Below, one piece after another: positions 18,946 through 28,203 of a stretch of 64,000 bases of DNA (the stretch's first letter is position 1; every line of letters begins with the position of its first letter). The stretch comes from Loktanella sp. Alg231-35 (GTDB lineage: Bacteria; Pseudomonadota; Alphaproteobacteria; Rhodobacterales; Rhodobacteraceae): assembly GCF_900143545.1 (NCBI RefSeq), contig NZ_FREV01000001.1, forward strand, positions 310,001 to 374,000, read 5' to 3'. Under the pieces are notes generated by a model. The model saw only the letters and a list, made by a program, of their open reading frames with translations, did no database searches and was not told the origin of the DNA. The position numbers and the translations under genes were made by a program.

Positions 18946-19692
18946 TCATCTGAGTTGCAGGTGGATGTGATCATCGTGACGGGCGGCCCTGCACCCTTGG
19001 AAGCGGACTTTGGGGTGTGCGATATTGAGGCTTTGTGCCAAATGGGGCTCCACGAAAATGCGACCTACCCGTGGATCATTGGTAAGGGTTTGCAAAACAG
19101 CACGGTTGCGTTGCTGGTCTAGGGCATAGTTCAGCCACATCGGTTGCAGCGCTGCAAGATCCCATCTGAGTGTTGGCCAAATTGCAGGGCAGTCGCTAGG
19201 CCCTTGCTCAAACGCGAAATAACCGATGGGTGAGCGTGTAGCGCCGGCCAGGTAGCCCGCTTCATCCCTATAGTAGAATGCAAGATCCGCCTTTTCGCCA
19301 TCGTCATGCGACAGGTGTGGCAGCAACGGGAAGTTATCGAAGAATGGGAAATTGGAGTCCAGCACGAGCGTTGTCGTGCCTGGATAGCGTTCGTCCATTG
19401 TGATGGCCGTCTGTTTCAAAACATCTGCAAGTTGGGGCGTGACGTAGTTCCGGTTCAGGGCACAATACATCCAGCTTTGTACCTGGAGTGGGCCACTGGC
19501 GGAGCAACTGAGTGCGGTTCTGCCAAAGCTGGGTGCAATCCAGATGCTTGCCACTGTCATGGCGCTGTAGATGAGTAGGAATGGAAGCAGTCGCTGGTGG
19601 AATAACTGCGCTACAAGCCAAGCCAGGCCGCCGATCTGTGTGAGCATGGTCAACAGCAACGCAATTATGGAATGCAGTAGAATACGAGACAT
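18946..19692 (-). CDS. Membrane-anchored LAS/M74-like metallopeptidase
   Basis: A 248-residue protein with two N-terminal hydrophobic segments (about 5-30 and 35-55) and a periplasmic domain. The zinc motifs of LAS peptidases (MepA, VanX, M74 group) are complete: HxxGxxxD at H129-D136 and HxxHxH at H239-H242-H244 in the last ten residues. The segment DPRVGRIFVEP before the final motif also resembles MepA. Members cut peptidoglycan cross-links or D-Ala peptides. The annotation as murein endopeptidase-like is inference from motifs; overall similarity to MepA is low and the membrane anchor is unusual. Confidence 0.7.
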   Translation of the reverse strand: MSRILLHSIIALLLTMLTQIGGLAWLVAQLFHQRLLPFLLIYSAMTVASIWIAPSFGRTALSCSASGPLQVQSWMYCALNRNYVTPQLADVLKQTAITMDERYPGTTTLVLDSNFPFFDNFPLLPHLSHDDGEKADLAFYYRDEAGYLAGATRSPIGYFAFEQGPSDCPAIWPTLRWDLAALQPMWLNYALDQQRNRAVLQTLTNDPRVGRIFVEPHLAQSLNIAHPKVRFQGCRAARHDDHIHLQLR

Positions 19693-19797
19693 ATTGGTAG
19701 ACTAACAGGGGGTTGGATATCGACAAGCCGGAAGCGGCGTTCATCGGCTTCCACAAAGACGGTTGTGCTTTTCACCCGAATTTCGTCTTTTAGGGGC

Positions 19798-20721
19798 ATG
19801 ACAACTGCATTGATCACCCACAAAGATTGTTATGACCATGTCACCCCGCCGGGCCATCCTGAACAGGTGGCGCGGCTGGATGCCGTGCTAGGTGCGTTGG
19901 AGGGCATGGACTTGATGCGGGTCAATGCGCCGCTCGCCGCCGAAGATGATCTGCTGCGCGCCCATCCAAAGGCCCATGTCGATGCCATTCGTGCCGCCGC
20001 ACCAGAAGAAGGTTGGCGATCACTGGATGCTGACACCCATATGTCTGTGGGCAGTTTGCAAGCGGCCTATCGTGCCGCCGGTGGTGTCGTGCGCGCCGTC
20101 GATATGGTTATGGGTGGTGAGGCAAGCAATGCCTTTGCCGCGATGCGCCCGCCCGGCCACCATGCCGAGCGCGAGACAGCCATGGGGTTTTGTTTTTTCG
20201 GGAATGTGGTCATTGGAGCCAAGCATGCGTTGGAGCATCATGGGTTAGACCGCGTCGCTATCGTTGATTTTGATGTCCATCACGGCAATGGCACGCAGGA
20301 TCTGGTTGAGGACGATCCGCGCATTCTGTTTTGTTCAACCCACCAATCCCCGCTATACCCCGGCACCGGTGCCGCCCATGAGGTTGGTGTTGATAACGTC
20401 CTGAATGTGCCGTTGCCCGGTGGTACCGGTTCAAAACCTTTCCGTCAGGTCATGGAGAATCGCGTTCTACCGAGGGTTGACGCCTTTGCACCGCAACTTC
20501 TGCTTATTTCCGCCGGATTTGATGCACATATGAATGATCCATTGGCAGGTATGAACCTGACAACGGAAGATTTTGAATGGGTCACTGCGCGTCTGTGTGA
20601 TCTGGCCGACCGCCATTGTGCGGGTCGGGTGGTATCGACGCTTGAAGGTGGCTATGACTTAGACGCATTGGGTGCTTGTGCTGCTGCCCATGTCAAAGTT
20701 CTGGAAGGACGTGGTCGATGA
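19798..20721 (+). CDS. Histone deacetylase-family (acetoin utilisation-like) protein
   Basis: A 307-residue arginase/deacetylase-fold zinc enzyme. Motifs: RPPGHHAE with the catalytic His pair, VAIVDFDVHHGNGTQ with zinc-binding Asp/His, and SAGFDAHMNDPL with the last zinc Asp. Substrates in bacteria include acetylpolyamines and acetylated small molecules; the exact one here is unknown. The ATG at 19798 (AGGGGC upstream) begins the conserved fold. It starts an operon with xseB, ispA and dxs. Confidence 0.88.
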   Translation: MTTALITHKDCYDHVTPPGHPEQVARLDAVLGALEGMDLMRVNAPLAAEDDLLRAHPKAHVDAIRAAAPEEGWRSLDADTHMSVGSLQAAYRAAGGVVRAVDMVMGGEASNAFAAMRPPGHHAERETAMGFCFFGNVVIGAKHALEHHGLDRVAIVDFDVHHGNGTQDLVEDDPRILFCSTHQSPLYPGTGAAHEVGVDNVLNVPLPGGTGSKPFRQVMENRVLPRVDAFAPQLLLISAGFDAHMNDPLAGMNLTTEDFEWVTARLCDLADRHCAGRVVSTLEGGYDLDALGACAAAHVKVLEGRGR

Positions 20722-20951
20722 GTGATGTGAAAGACCTGAGTTTTGAAGAGGCGATCAAGGAGCTGGAGACAGTTGTTGGTCAGTTGGAGCGCGGAGACGT
20801 CGCACTCGACGACAGTATTGCACTTTATGAGCGTGGTGCCGCACTCAAGGCCCGGTGCGAAACCAAGCTGAAAGAAGCCGAAGAAAAGGTCGCCAAGATC
20901 ACACTTGGCGAAGGCGGAACACCGCAAGGGACGGCGCAGCTTGATGACTGA
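20718..20951 (+). CDS. xseB: Exodeoxyribonuclease VII small subunit
   Basis: A 77-residue helical-hairpin protein with the family pattern FEEAIKELETVVGQLERGDVALDDSIALYERG. It joins XseA, which is not in the window, to degrade single-stranded DNA to acid-soluble oligonucleotides. The ATG overlaps the stop of the deacetylase gene (ATGA), and its own end overlaps ispA by eight bases, so translation is tightly coupled. The placement upstream of ispA and dxs is common in proteobacteria. Confidence 0.93.
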   Translation: MSDVKDLSFEEAIKELETVVGQLERGDVALDDSIALYERGAALKARCETKLKEAEEKVAKITLGEGGTPQGTAQLDD

Positions 20952-21852
20952 TAACCCAGCAAAAATCCGCATCTCGGCGCTAGAACGTCAATCCTTGAAC
21001 GACGCAATGGCCCATGCCGCCAAAGTTTCTCAGGCCCGTATCGGCTTTGCGCTAAGTGGTCTGTCGGGCGATCTGCCCGATGCGATGCTTTATGCTGTCA
21101 CAGGTGGCAAAGCGCTGCGAGCCTTTCTAGCGCTGGAAACAGCGCGTCTGCATGGCATCAATCCGGTGTCGGCTGTCGGTGCGGCGGCGGCGATTGAATG
21201 TATCCACGCCTATTCGTTAGTTCATGATGACCTACCTTGCATGGATGATGATGAATTGCGCCGTGGTCAGCCCACCGTTCACAAGCAGTGGGACGAAGCC
21301 ACTGCTGTCCTTGCGGGTGATGGGTTGCAGGCCCTTGCGTTTGAACTGTTGGTGCAGGCCGAATGCGCCCCGCGTGCTAAGCTGAACCTGTTGATGTCCT
21401 TGTCACACGCCGCTGGTGTGCGCGGCATGGTGGGCGGGCAGTCCGCTGATATCGCGGCAGAGACCGCACAACTACCGCTTGATCTGGAGGACATCACCGC
21501 TTTGCAAGCCAGCAAGACCGGCGCGCTGATTTCATGGGCGGCCCTTGTTGGCCCACGCATGGCCGAGGCCGAGCGAGAGCCGTTGTCGCTTTATGGTGAA
21601 GCGCTGGGGCTTGCTTTCCAGATTGCAGACGATCTGCTGGATCATTTCGGTGACCCGACCATCGTGGGCAAGGCTGTGGGCAAGGATGCAGCTGCTGGTA
21701 AGGCCACATTCGTATCCCTTCTGGGCCCAGATGGGGCAAAAAGCCGCGCAAATGAACTGGTGGAACAGGCCTGCGATGCGCTATCTCCTTATGGTGACGA
21801 CGCTGAGACGTTGAAAGAAGCCGCGCGTTTTGTGATTGCGCGCAACCACTAA
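20944..21852 (+). CDS. ispA: Polyprenyl (farnesyl/geranylgeranyl) diphosphate synthase
   Basis: A 302-residue all-helical trans-prenyltransferase condensing IPP with allylic diphosphates. The first aspartate-rich motif is DDLPCMDDD and the second is DDLLD in [21 protein letters not shown] is the IPP-binding segment. In this position between xseB and dxs it is normally the farnesyl diphosphate synthase. Chain length cannot be proven from sequence. Confidence 0.92.
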   Translation: MTDNPAKIRISALERQSLNDAMAHAAKVSQARIGFALSGLSGDLPDAMLYAVTGGKALRAFLALETARLHGINPVSAVGAAAAIECIHAYSLVHDDLPCMDDDELRRGQPTVHKQWDEATAVLAGDGLQALAFELLVQAECAPRAKLNLLMSLSHAAGVRGMVGGQSADIAAETAQLPLDLEDITALQASKTGALISWAALVGPRMAEAEREPLSLYGEALGLAFQIADDLLDHFGDPTIVGKAVGKDAAAGKATFVSLLGPDGAKSRANELVEQACDALSPYGDDAETLKEAARFVIARNH

Positions 21853-21863
21853 GGTCAAGAACC

Positions 21864-23777
21864 ATGCCGAACCAGCCGCACACCCCGATCCTTGATCGTG
21901 TGAAGACCCCTGACGATATGAAGGGTCTGACCGATGCAGAGTTGCGTCAATTGGCCGATGATCTGCGCGCGGAGACGATTGCGGCGGTTTCTGTAACCGG
22001 TGGTCATCTTGGTGCTGGTCTGGGTGTTATTGAAATGACCGTGGCCCTGCATGCGGTTTTTGATGCCCCCAAGGACAAGATCATCTGGGATGTGTCCCAC
22101 CAATGCTATCCGCACAAAATCCTGACTGGTCGCCGGGACCGTATCCGCACGTTGCGTACCGAAGGGGGCCTCAGCGGTTTCACCAAACGCTCTGAAAGCC
22201 CATATGATCCGTTTGGCGCGGCCCATTCCAGCACCTCGATCTCTGCCGCTCTTGGATTCGCCGTGGCGCGTGATCTGGGCGGTGAAGGGGGTGACGCTAT
22301 TGCTGTGATCGGTGATGGCGCGATGTCAGCAGGCATGGCTTATGAGGCGATGAATAACGCGGGCCATTTGGGCAAGCGATTGATTGTCATCCTCAATGAC
22401 AATGAGATGTCGATTGCGCCGCCGACCGGTGCGATGTCATCCTATCTATCCCGTCTTTATGCGGGTGAACCATTTCAGGAATTCAAAGCTGCGGCCAAAG
22501 GGGCAGTGTCCCTGTTGCCTGAACCCTTCCAAGAGGGGGCGAAGCGCGCCAAGGATATGCTCAAGCATATGACCGTGGGCGGGACCTTGTTTGAGGAGCT
22601 GGGGTTTTCATACCTTGGCCCCATTGATGGCCACGATATGGAGCAGCTTTTGTCCGTGCTGCGCACTGTAAAAGAGCGCGCCGATGGTCCGATCCTGATC
22701 CACATGATCACCAAAAAGGGCAAAGGCTACGCCCCCGCCGAAGGTGCCAGCGACAAAGGTCATGCGACGGCCAAGTTTGACGTGGTCACCGGAGAGCAGA
22801 AGAAAACGCCAAGCAATGCGCCCTCTTACACGTCCGTATTTGCAGAAAGCCTGTTGAAACATGCCGCTGATGATCCGCGTATCTGTGCGGTGACAGCTGC
22901 GATGCCTGATGGCACTGGTCTGTCAAAATTCATGGAACGCTATACCAGCCGTTGTTTTGACGTCGGCATCGCCGAACAGCATGCGGTGACTTTCAGTGCT
23001 GGTCTGGCTGCCGGGGGCATGCGTCCTTTCTGCGCGCTTTATTCGACATTCCTGCAGCGTGGTTATGATCAGGTTGTGCATGATGTGGCGATCCAGAACC
23101 TGCCGGTGCGCTTTGCTATTGATCGTGCCGGGCTGGTGGGTGCCGATGGGGCGACCCATGCGGGATCGTTTGATGTGGCCTATCTGGCCAATCTGCCCAG
23201 CTTTGTGGTGATGGCCGCCGCGGATGAGGCGGAACTGGTCCGTATGGTTGCCACCGCTGCCGCCCATGACGACGGGCCTATCGCGTTCCGCTTTCCACGT
23301 GGTGAAGGCGTGGGTGTTGAAATACCGGAGAACCCAGAGGTTCTGGAGATCGGCAAAGGCCGTATGATCCGTGAAGGCAAACAGGTGGCCATCTTGTCAT
23401 TTGGCACACGCCTGCAAGAGGTCACAAAGGCCTGCGAGGCGTTAGAGGCCAAAGGAATCACCCCCACTGTTGCCGACGCCCGTTTTGCCAAACCGCTGGA
23501 CCGCGCGCTGGTATTGAAACTGGCTGCGACCCATGAGGCACTGATCACGGTGGAAGAAGGGGCCGTGGGTGGCTTTGGTTCGCATGTAGCCCAGCTTTTG
23601 GCGGACGAAGGCGTGTTCGATCACGGGCTGAAATTCCGCTCGATGGTGCTGCCTGATGTCTTCATCAATCAGGCCAGCCCAAAGGCGATGTATGATGTTG
23701 CGGGTATGAATGCCGAGCATATCGAAGCCAAGGTGCTGGACGTGATGGGTGTAGCGTCGCTGGGAATGCGCGCTTAA
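21864..23777 (+). CDS. dxs: 1-deoxy-D-xylulose-5-phosphate synthase
   Basis: Dxs condenses pyruvate and glyceraldehyde 3-phosphate, the first step of the MEP isoprenoid route, using thiamine diphosphate. The 637-residue protein has the ThDP/Mg motif [16 protein letters not shown], the conserved catalytic Glu region [15 protein letters not shown], and a C-terminal transketolase-like domain ([13 protein letters not shown]). It follows ispA by eleven bases. ispH of the same pathway lies about 2 kb away on the other strand. Confidence 0.96.
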   Translation: MPNQPHTPILDRVKTPDDMKGLTDAELRQLADDLRAETIAAVSVTGGHLGAGLGVIEMTVALHAVFDAPKDKIIWDVSHQCYPHKILTGRRDRIRTLRTEGGLSGFTKRSESPYDPFGAAHSSTSISAALGFAVARDLGGEGGDAIAVIGDGAMSAGMAYEAMNNAGHLGKRLIVILNDNEMSIAPPTGAMSSYLSRLYAGEPFQEFKAAAKGAVSLLPEPFQEGAKRAKDMLKHMTVGGTLFEELGFSYLGPIDGHDMEQLLSVLRTVKERADGPILIHMITKKGKGYAPAEGASDKGHATAKFDVVTGEQKKTPSNAPSYTSVFAESLLKHAADDPRICAVTAAMPDGTGLSKFMERYTSRCFDVGIAEQHAVTFSAGLAAGGMRPFCALYSTFLQRGYDQVVHDVAIQNLPVRFAIDRAGLVGADGATHAGSFDVAYLANLPSFVVMAAADEAELVRMVATAAAHDDGPIAFRFPRGEGVGVEIPENPEVLEIGKGRMIREGKQVAILSFGTRLQEVTKACEALEAKGITPTVADARFAKPLDRALVLKLAATHEALITVEEGAVGGFGSHVAQLLADEGVFDHGLKFRSMVLPDVFINQASPKAMYDVAGMNAEHIEAKVLDVMGVASLGMRA

Positions 23778-23874
23778 CTCTCTAAATTTTTGCCGAGCAG
23801 CATTGCCCGTCACATTTTTCCCAAAAGAGCATCTATGACTAGGGGGCTGTATTGTGATGGCTTGCCACGAGGAT

Positions 23875-24333
23875 CTAATGGGTCCTGACGCTAGGCTTGA
23901 ATGGCGCCATCCCGGCGCGCGCCAACTCATCCGCCTTTTCGTTTTCTGGGTGTCCGGCGTGCCCTTTGACCCACTCCCATGTGATGTCATGGCGGGCTGT
24001 GGCGGCATCAAGGCGCTGCCAAAGGTCAATATTCTTGACCTTACCTTTTTTCCAAGCGGTTTTTCTCCAGCTGTGTATCCATTTGGTGATACCGTCTTTG
24101 ACATAAGAACTGTCCGTCACCAGCGTCAGATTTGTCGCGCGATCCAATGTCTCTAACGCAGTAATGGCGGCCATCAATTCCATTCGGTTGTTGGTCGTTT
24201 CGGCCTCGCCACCTGACAACTCACGCGTTTTGACCACGGTGTCGCCGTCGCGCGCCACCAACAACACACCCCAGCCGCCAGGGCCCGGGTTGCCCGAACA
24301 GGCACCGTCTGTGTAGGCAAATAACTTTGGCAA
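23875..24333 (-). CDS. rnhA: Ribonuclease HI
   Basis: RNase HI cleaves the RNA strand of RNA-DNA hybrids. The 152-residue protein has the full catalytic set D9 ([11 protein letters not shown]), E52 (NNRMEL), D74 (TDSSYV) and D135 (EKADELA), plus the [12 protein letters not shown] loop carrying the catalytic His. It is convergent with dxs, about 97 bases apart, and lies directly after the methyltransferase gene (two bases). Confidence 0.96.
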   Translation of the reverse strand: MPKLFAYTDGACSGNPGPGGWGVLLVARDGDTVVKTRELSGGEAETTNNRMELMAAITALETLDRATNLTLVTDSSYVKDGITKWIHSWRKTAWKKGKVKNIDLWQRLDAATARHDITWEWVKGHAGHPENEKADELARAGMAPFKPSVRTH

Positions 24334-24335
24334 GT

Positions 24336-24929
24336 TCAGTTCTTCTTTCCGCGCATGATCACGTAGGGGTCAATGGTCCCGGCCAAGCCAGCTTCGCGCC
24401 CTTCCTTGACATAGATCACGTCAAAGCCTGCGTCGGTAAAGAGCGTCTTCAGCGCATCGACGGTCACATAGGTGTAAAGCCGGTTGATCGCGTCGCGGGC
24501 GATGCCGTCGCCTGTTTTCATGCCGACATGAAAGATGCCGTTCGGTTTTGCCGCGGTTGCAAGCGTCTGGAAATAGCGCGGCAGATCTTCAGGGGCTGCA
24601 TGCAACAGGCTGAAGTTGGCCCAAATCCCATCATAGACGCCCTCCCCACTGATGTCGTCGAATGTTGCCAACCGTGCATCCAGATGGAACTTCTCCTTTG
24701 CGATGGCGATCATCCCGGATGAGGCATCCACGGGGTCGGGGCGCAATCCGGCATTCTGCATGTGCATTGAGGCGGTTCCCGGCCCGCAGCCCAGATCAAG
24801 GACATGTGCGCCAGCAGGCATCAACTCGATAAAGCTTTGCAATGTGCTGTCGGGCTGATCGCTGGCGACAAGATCGGCATATTCGCCCGCTTTGGCGTCG
24901 TAAGTTGCGATTGTTTTTGCGTCTGCCAT
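24336..24929 (-). CDS. Class I SAM-dependent methyltransferase
   Basis: A 197-residue methyltransferase with motif [13 protein letters not shown], the acidic DASSGMI ribose-binding loop and motif IV-like WANFSLLHA. The open frame continues upstream, but that part overlaps DUF3429 and ispH in other frames, so the ATG at 24929, which overlaps the preceding stop (TGATG), is taken as the start. The substrate is not known. Confidence 0.85.
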   Translation of the reverse strand: MADAKTIATYDAKAGEYADLVASDQPDSTLQSFIELMPAGAHVLDLGCGPGTASMHMQNAGLRPDPVDASSGMIAIAKEKFHLDARLATFDDISGEGVYDGIWANFSLLHAAPEDLPRYFQTLATAAKPNGIFHVGMKTGDGIARDAINRLYTYVTVDALKTLFTDAGFDVIYVKEGREAGLAGTIDPYVIMRGKKN

Positions 24930-25378
24930 CAGAACACCAGAGGCAAAAGAGAGACGATCACGATTGCTGTGAGCAATCCACGCAGGTGCATCCACCATGG
25001 CGGGGCAAGGCCCAGCCGCCAGAAATGCCAGTCCAACAACAGCAATCCCAGAAATCCGACGATCAGGTTCATGGCCGCGGTTGTTGGCCCGCGTCCGGTC
25101 ATGAAGAACGCCCAGAGTGCGGGTATGACAGAGAGCGCATAGCCTGCGGTTGCCATTTGCCCTGTCGCCTTGGTGGCAAACCCCCACAGCACGCCAGACA
25201 TGAACGATAGGATCACCGCTCCGTAGAACAACTGTACATAGGGTCCGATGAACCGCGCGCCCAAATTGGTTTGACCCCAAGATGACAGATCGACCGACAA
25301 CACGGTCGCCGTCCCCCAAAGAAAGGGGATCAGACCGGCAAGGCCGAGGATCAAGGCGGAGCGGGGGATCGTATGCAT
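24929..25378 (-). CDS. DUF3429 membrane protein
   Basis: A 149-residue protein made mostly of hydrophobic segments, with about four to five predicted helices (10-30, 45-68, 75-95, 100-120, 130-147). It matches the DUF3429 family of short inner-membrane proteins of unknown role. It follows ispH by three bases and is coupled to the methyltransferase by a TGATG overlap. Confidence 0.75.
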   Translation of the reverse strand: MHTIPRSALILGLAGLIPFLWGTATVLSVDLSSWGQTNLGARFIGPYVQLFYGAVILSFMSGVLWGFATKATGQMATAGYALSVIPALWAFFMTGRGPTTAAMNLIVGFLGLLLLDWHFWRLGLAPPWWMHLRGLLTAIVIVSLLPLVF

Positions 25379-25381
25379 GGG

Positions 25382-26332
25382 TTAAGCTGGCTCTCGCAGA
25401 ACGCGCGGCACTTTGAATTCTACGTTTTCTTCCGCTGTCACGACCATTTCGACGGTGGTGTCGTAGCGTTCCGTGAATGCGTTGATCACTTCCTCGATCA
25501 GCACTTCTGGGGCCGATGCACCTGCGGTGATTCCCATTGATGTGATCCCTTCCAGCGCGCGCCAGTCGATATCTGTCGCCCGCTGCACCAGCTGCGCATA
25601 GTTGCAGCCAGCGCGCGCACCGACCTCGACCAGCCGTTTGGAGTTGGATGAATTGGGCGCGCCCACCACCAGCATGGCGTCGCATAGCGGGGCCATCGCC
25701 TTGACCGCTTCTTGGCGGTTGGTGGTGGCGTAGCAGATGTCTTCTTTGTGCGGGCCGACGATGGCCTGGAAGCGGGCGTAGAGGGCTTTGACGATGTCGG
25801 CAGTATCATCAACCGACAGCGTGGTTTGGGTGACAAAGGCGAGCTTTTCGGGGTCGCGCACGTTCACCCTTGCCACATCTTCAACTGTTTCAACCAGTAA
25901 GACCTCTCCCTGAGGCAGTTGGCCCATAGTGCCGACTGTCTCTGGGTGGCCTTCGTGGCCAATCATGATCATTTGCAGGCCGTTGTCGGCGTGGCGTTGC
26001 GCCTCGATATGGACCTTGCTGACCAAGGGGCAGGTGGCATCCACGTAGATCATCTCGCGCTTGGCCGCGGCGGCGGGCACGGATTTCGGCACGCCATGGG
26101 CGGAAAAGATCACCGGGCGGTCATCGGGGCATTCGTCAAGCTCTTCGACAAAGACGGCGCCCTTGTCGCGCAGGCTATCGACGACGAATTTGTTGTGAAC
26201 GATCTCGTGGCGGACAAAGACCGGCGCGCCCCATTTATCAAGCGCCATCTCGACGATCTTGATCGCGCGATCAACACCAGCGCAGAACCCGCGTGGTGCG
26301 GCAAGATAAAGGGTCAACGGGGGTTTGGGCAT
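25382..26332 (-). CDS. ispH: 4-hydroxy-3-methylbut-2-enyl diphosphate reductase
   Basis: IspH is the last MEP enzyme, making IPP and DMAPP. The 316-residue protein has the three cluster cysteines in [12 protein letters not shown] (C17), [11 protein letters not shown] and GARAGCN..., with the catalytic Glu region of the [10 protein letters not shown] segment and an IFSAHGVP motif. It heads a minus-strand operon with DUF3429, the methyltransferase and rnhA. Confidence 0.96.
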   Translation of the reverse strand: MPKPPLTLYLAAPRGFCAGVDRAIKIVEMALDKWGAPVFVRHEIVHNKFVVDSLRDKGAVFVEELDECPDDRPVIFSAHGVPKSVPAAAAKREMIYVDATCPLVSKVHIEAQRHADNGLQMIMIGHEGHPETVGTMGQLPQGEVLLVETVEDVARVNVRDPEKLAFVTQTTLSVDDTADIVKALYARFQAIVGPHKEDICYATTNRQEAVKAMAPLCDAMLVVGAPNSSNSKRLVEVGARAGCNYAQLVQRATDIDWRALEGITSMGITAGASAPEVLIEEVINAFTERYDTTVEMVVTAEENVEFKVPRVLREPA

Positions 26333-26440
26333 CGCATTCTCCGGGGTTGCACCAGAGGTAAGGCTTTGACGCGGGCAGGTCCAGCACCAGATGCTGCGGC
26401 GAAGTGGGCGCGCCGGTTGCGCGCCCCGCTAGGCAAGGCA

Positions 26441-27016
26441 TCACACGTCTTGTGTGATTTCCTGTTCGCGCGGTTCATCGCGCGGCTCGCGTGTGGGGCG
26501 GCCTACGACGTCGCGCAATTCATCCAACTCGATGAAGTTGTCAGCCTGGCGCCGCAGTTCATCCGCGATCATCGGTGGCTGACTGCGAATCGTCGACACC
26601 ACAGAAACGCGCACGCCCTTGCGTTGCAGCGCTTCGACCAATGGCCGGAAATCGCCATCGCCGGAGAACAGCACAACGTGATCAACGTGAGGTGCTAGTT
26701 CCATGGCATCGACGGCAAGTTCGATGTCCATGTTCCCTTTCACCTTACGGCGGCCCATGCTGTCGGTGTATTCCTTGGCGGGCTTGGTCACCATGGTGAA
26801 GCCGTTGTAATTCAGCCAATCCACAAGTGGTCGGATTGGTGAATACTCATCATTTTCAAGAAGAGCAGTGTAATAGAACGCGCGCAGTAATTTGCCACGC
26901 CGCATAAACTCCTGGCGGAGTAATTTGTAGTCGATGTCAAACCCGAGCGATTTTGCCGCAGCATAGAGGTTTGATCCATCGATAAAGAGCGCCAAGCGCT
27001 CGTCCCGATAAAACAT
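26441..27016 (-). CDS. NYN/LabA-type (DUF88) PIN-like protein
   Basis: A 191-residue NYN-domain protein related to PIN nucleases. Conserved acidic residues are in ALFIDGSNLYAAA (N-terminal), NMDIELAVDAM and LFSGDGDFRPLVEAL, the usual metal-binding cluster, so RNase activity is plausible. AAGGAC five bases before the ATG at 27016 favours this start over an ATG 45 bases upstream. Divergent from folK. The charged tail (REPRDEPREQE) is probably disordered. Confidence 0.82.
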   Translation of the reverse strand: MFYRDERLALFIDGSNLYAAAKSLGFDIDYKLLRQEFMRRGKLLRAFYYTALLENDEYSPIRPLVDWLNYNGFTMVTKPAKEYTDSMGRRKVKGNMDIELAVDAMELAPHVDHVVLFSGDGDFRPLVEALQRKGVRVSVVSTIRSQPPMIADELRRQADNFIELDELRDVVGRPTREPRDEPREQEITQDV

Positions 27017-27117
27017 GGGTCGTCCTTCAAATGTAGCCTTGCTGTCCGTGAGTGTTTTCATCCATGCAAGATATGTAGACTATGTAAGCGAATTCATGAC
27101 CGAGGCAAGTAACTACG

Positions 27118-27693
27118 ATGCGTCAAATACGCCGATTAGTGCTGATTGCCCTAGGCAGCAACGAAAGCTCTGTCTGGGGTGACGCTACGGCAACTGTCCA
27201 AAAGGCCAGTGACGCTGTTTCCCGACTGTCGGACAAACCTGCAAAAATCAGCCATTTTTATCAAAATCCGGCGTTTCCTGCGGGGTCTGGCCCCGACTTT
27301 GTCAATGCCGCGATAGTGATCAAGACGTGTTCACCTCCACACAGCATCCTTGCGGATTTGCACAGTATCGAAGAGCAGGCAGGGCGCAAGCGTACAACCC
27401 GTTGGGGCCAGCGCACGCTCGATCTTGATCTGATTGGGGCCGGTGATCTGGTCTTTCCTGACGGCGATACGCATGCAGAGTGGCGCAGCCTTTCGTTGTT
27501 GCAACAGCAGCAGCAGACACCACAGGACCTGATCTTGCCGCATCCGCGCGTGCAGGATCGTGCGTTTGTTCTTGTTCCCTTGTTGGATGTGGCCCCTGAT
27601 TGGCGCCATCCGGTACTCGGGCAATCGGTGCGCCAGATGTGCGCGGCTTTGCCCGAAGAGGCGCGCGCCGAGGTGGTTCGTCTGCCAGGTTGA
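27118..27693 (+). CDS. folK: 6-hydroxymethyl-7,8-dihydropterin pyrophosphokinase
   Basis: FolK transfers pyrophosphate from ATP to 6-hydroxymethyl-dihydropterin in folate synthesis. The 191-residue protein starts LIALGSN and has FVNAAI, the catalytic RWGQRTLDLDLI signature and the LPHPRVQDRAFVLVPL block. A Gln repeat (QQQQQ near residue 130) in a surface loop is unusual. The gene is followed by about 120 bases before rpoZ. Confidence 0.93.
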   Translation: MRQIRRLVLIALGSNESSVWGDATATVQKASDAVSRLSDKPAKISHFYQNPAFPAGSGPDFVNAAIVIKTCSPPHSILADLHSIEEQAGRKRTTRWGQRTLDLDLIGAGDLVFPDGDTHAEWRSLSLLQQQQQTPQDLILPHPRVQDRAFVLVPLLDVAPDWRHPVLGQSVRQMCAALPEEARAEVVRLPG

Positions 27694-27743
27694 TCCGCGC
27701 TGCATCACCCTTAAAAAACAACAAGATTGCCGCTTCGTACCCC

Positions 27744-27772
27744 TTGTCAATCCTCAGCGAAGCCTCTAGGTA
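27744..27772 (+). promoter_or_regulatory. Candidate promoter for rpoZ-spoT
   Basis: TTGTCA (27744-27749) and TAGGTA (27767-27772) are 17 bases apart, 43 bases before the rpoZ start. The match to sigma-70 consensus is moderate. Confidence 0.35.
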
Positions 27773-27814
27773 ACCAGCTTGCAAAGTCCCTTTTGATTGA
27801 CTGGAGTGCAGCCA

Positions 27815-28168
27815 ATGGCCCGCGTCACCGTAGAAGATTGCGTCGATAAAGTTCCCAACCGGTTTGAGCTTGTGATGCTTGCGGCCCATCGTGCCCGTGA
27901 AGTATCGGCCGGTGCGGCAATCACTGTTGCCCGCGACAATGACAAAAACCCTGTCGTATCCCTGCGTGAAATCGCTGAGGAAACCCAGCAGGCCGATGAT
28001 CTGCGTGAGCGCATGATCGAAGCGAACCAGACTCAGATCGAGGTTGATGAGCCGGAAGAAGACAGCATGTCTCTGCTCATGGGTGCCGAGACTGACAAAC
28101 CTGCCGAAGACGATATGTCGGAAGAGAAACTGCTGCGTGCGCTGATGGATGCGCAAGGGCAGCGCTAA
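27815..28168 (+). CDS. rpoZ: RNA polymerase omega subunit
   Basis: The 117-residue protein begins [13 protein letters not shown] and carries the omega signature [18 protein letters not shown] and [10 protein letters not shown]. Omega helps assemble RNA polymerase and forms part of a ppGpp site in proteobacteria. GGAG lies before the ATG; a TTG 18 bases upstream is less likely. The neighbouring gene is the ppGpp synthetase/hydrolase, a common pairing. Confidence 0.96.
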   Translation: MARVTVEDCVDKVPNRFELVMLAAHRAREVSAGAAITVARDNDKNPVVSLREIAEETQQADDLRERMIEANQTQIEVDEPEEDSMSLLMGAETDKPAEDDMSEEKLLRALMDAQGQR

Positions 28169-28203
28169 GGGTCACTGACCCTTCCAGATAGGGCGCGGAC
28201 CAG

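Noticed and set aside
24930-25685. Upstream part of the 449-codon frame that contains the methyltransferase
   Set aside because: It overlaps DUF3429 and ispH in other frames and lacks domain sense; the methyltransferase begins at the ATG at 24929.
27480-27530. CAG-rich Gln repeat in folK as a microsatellite
   Set aside because: Only five Gln codons in a row within a normal loop; not a clear phase-variable tract.
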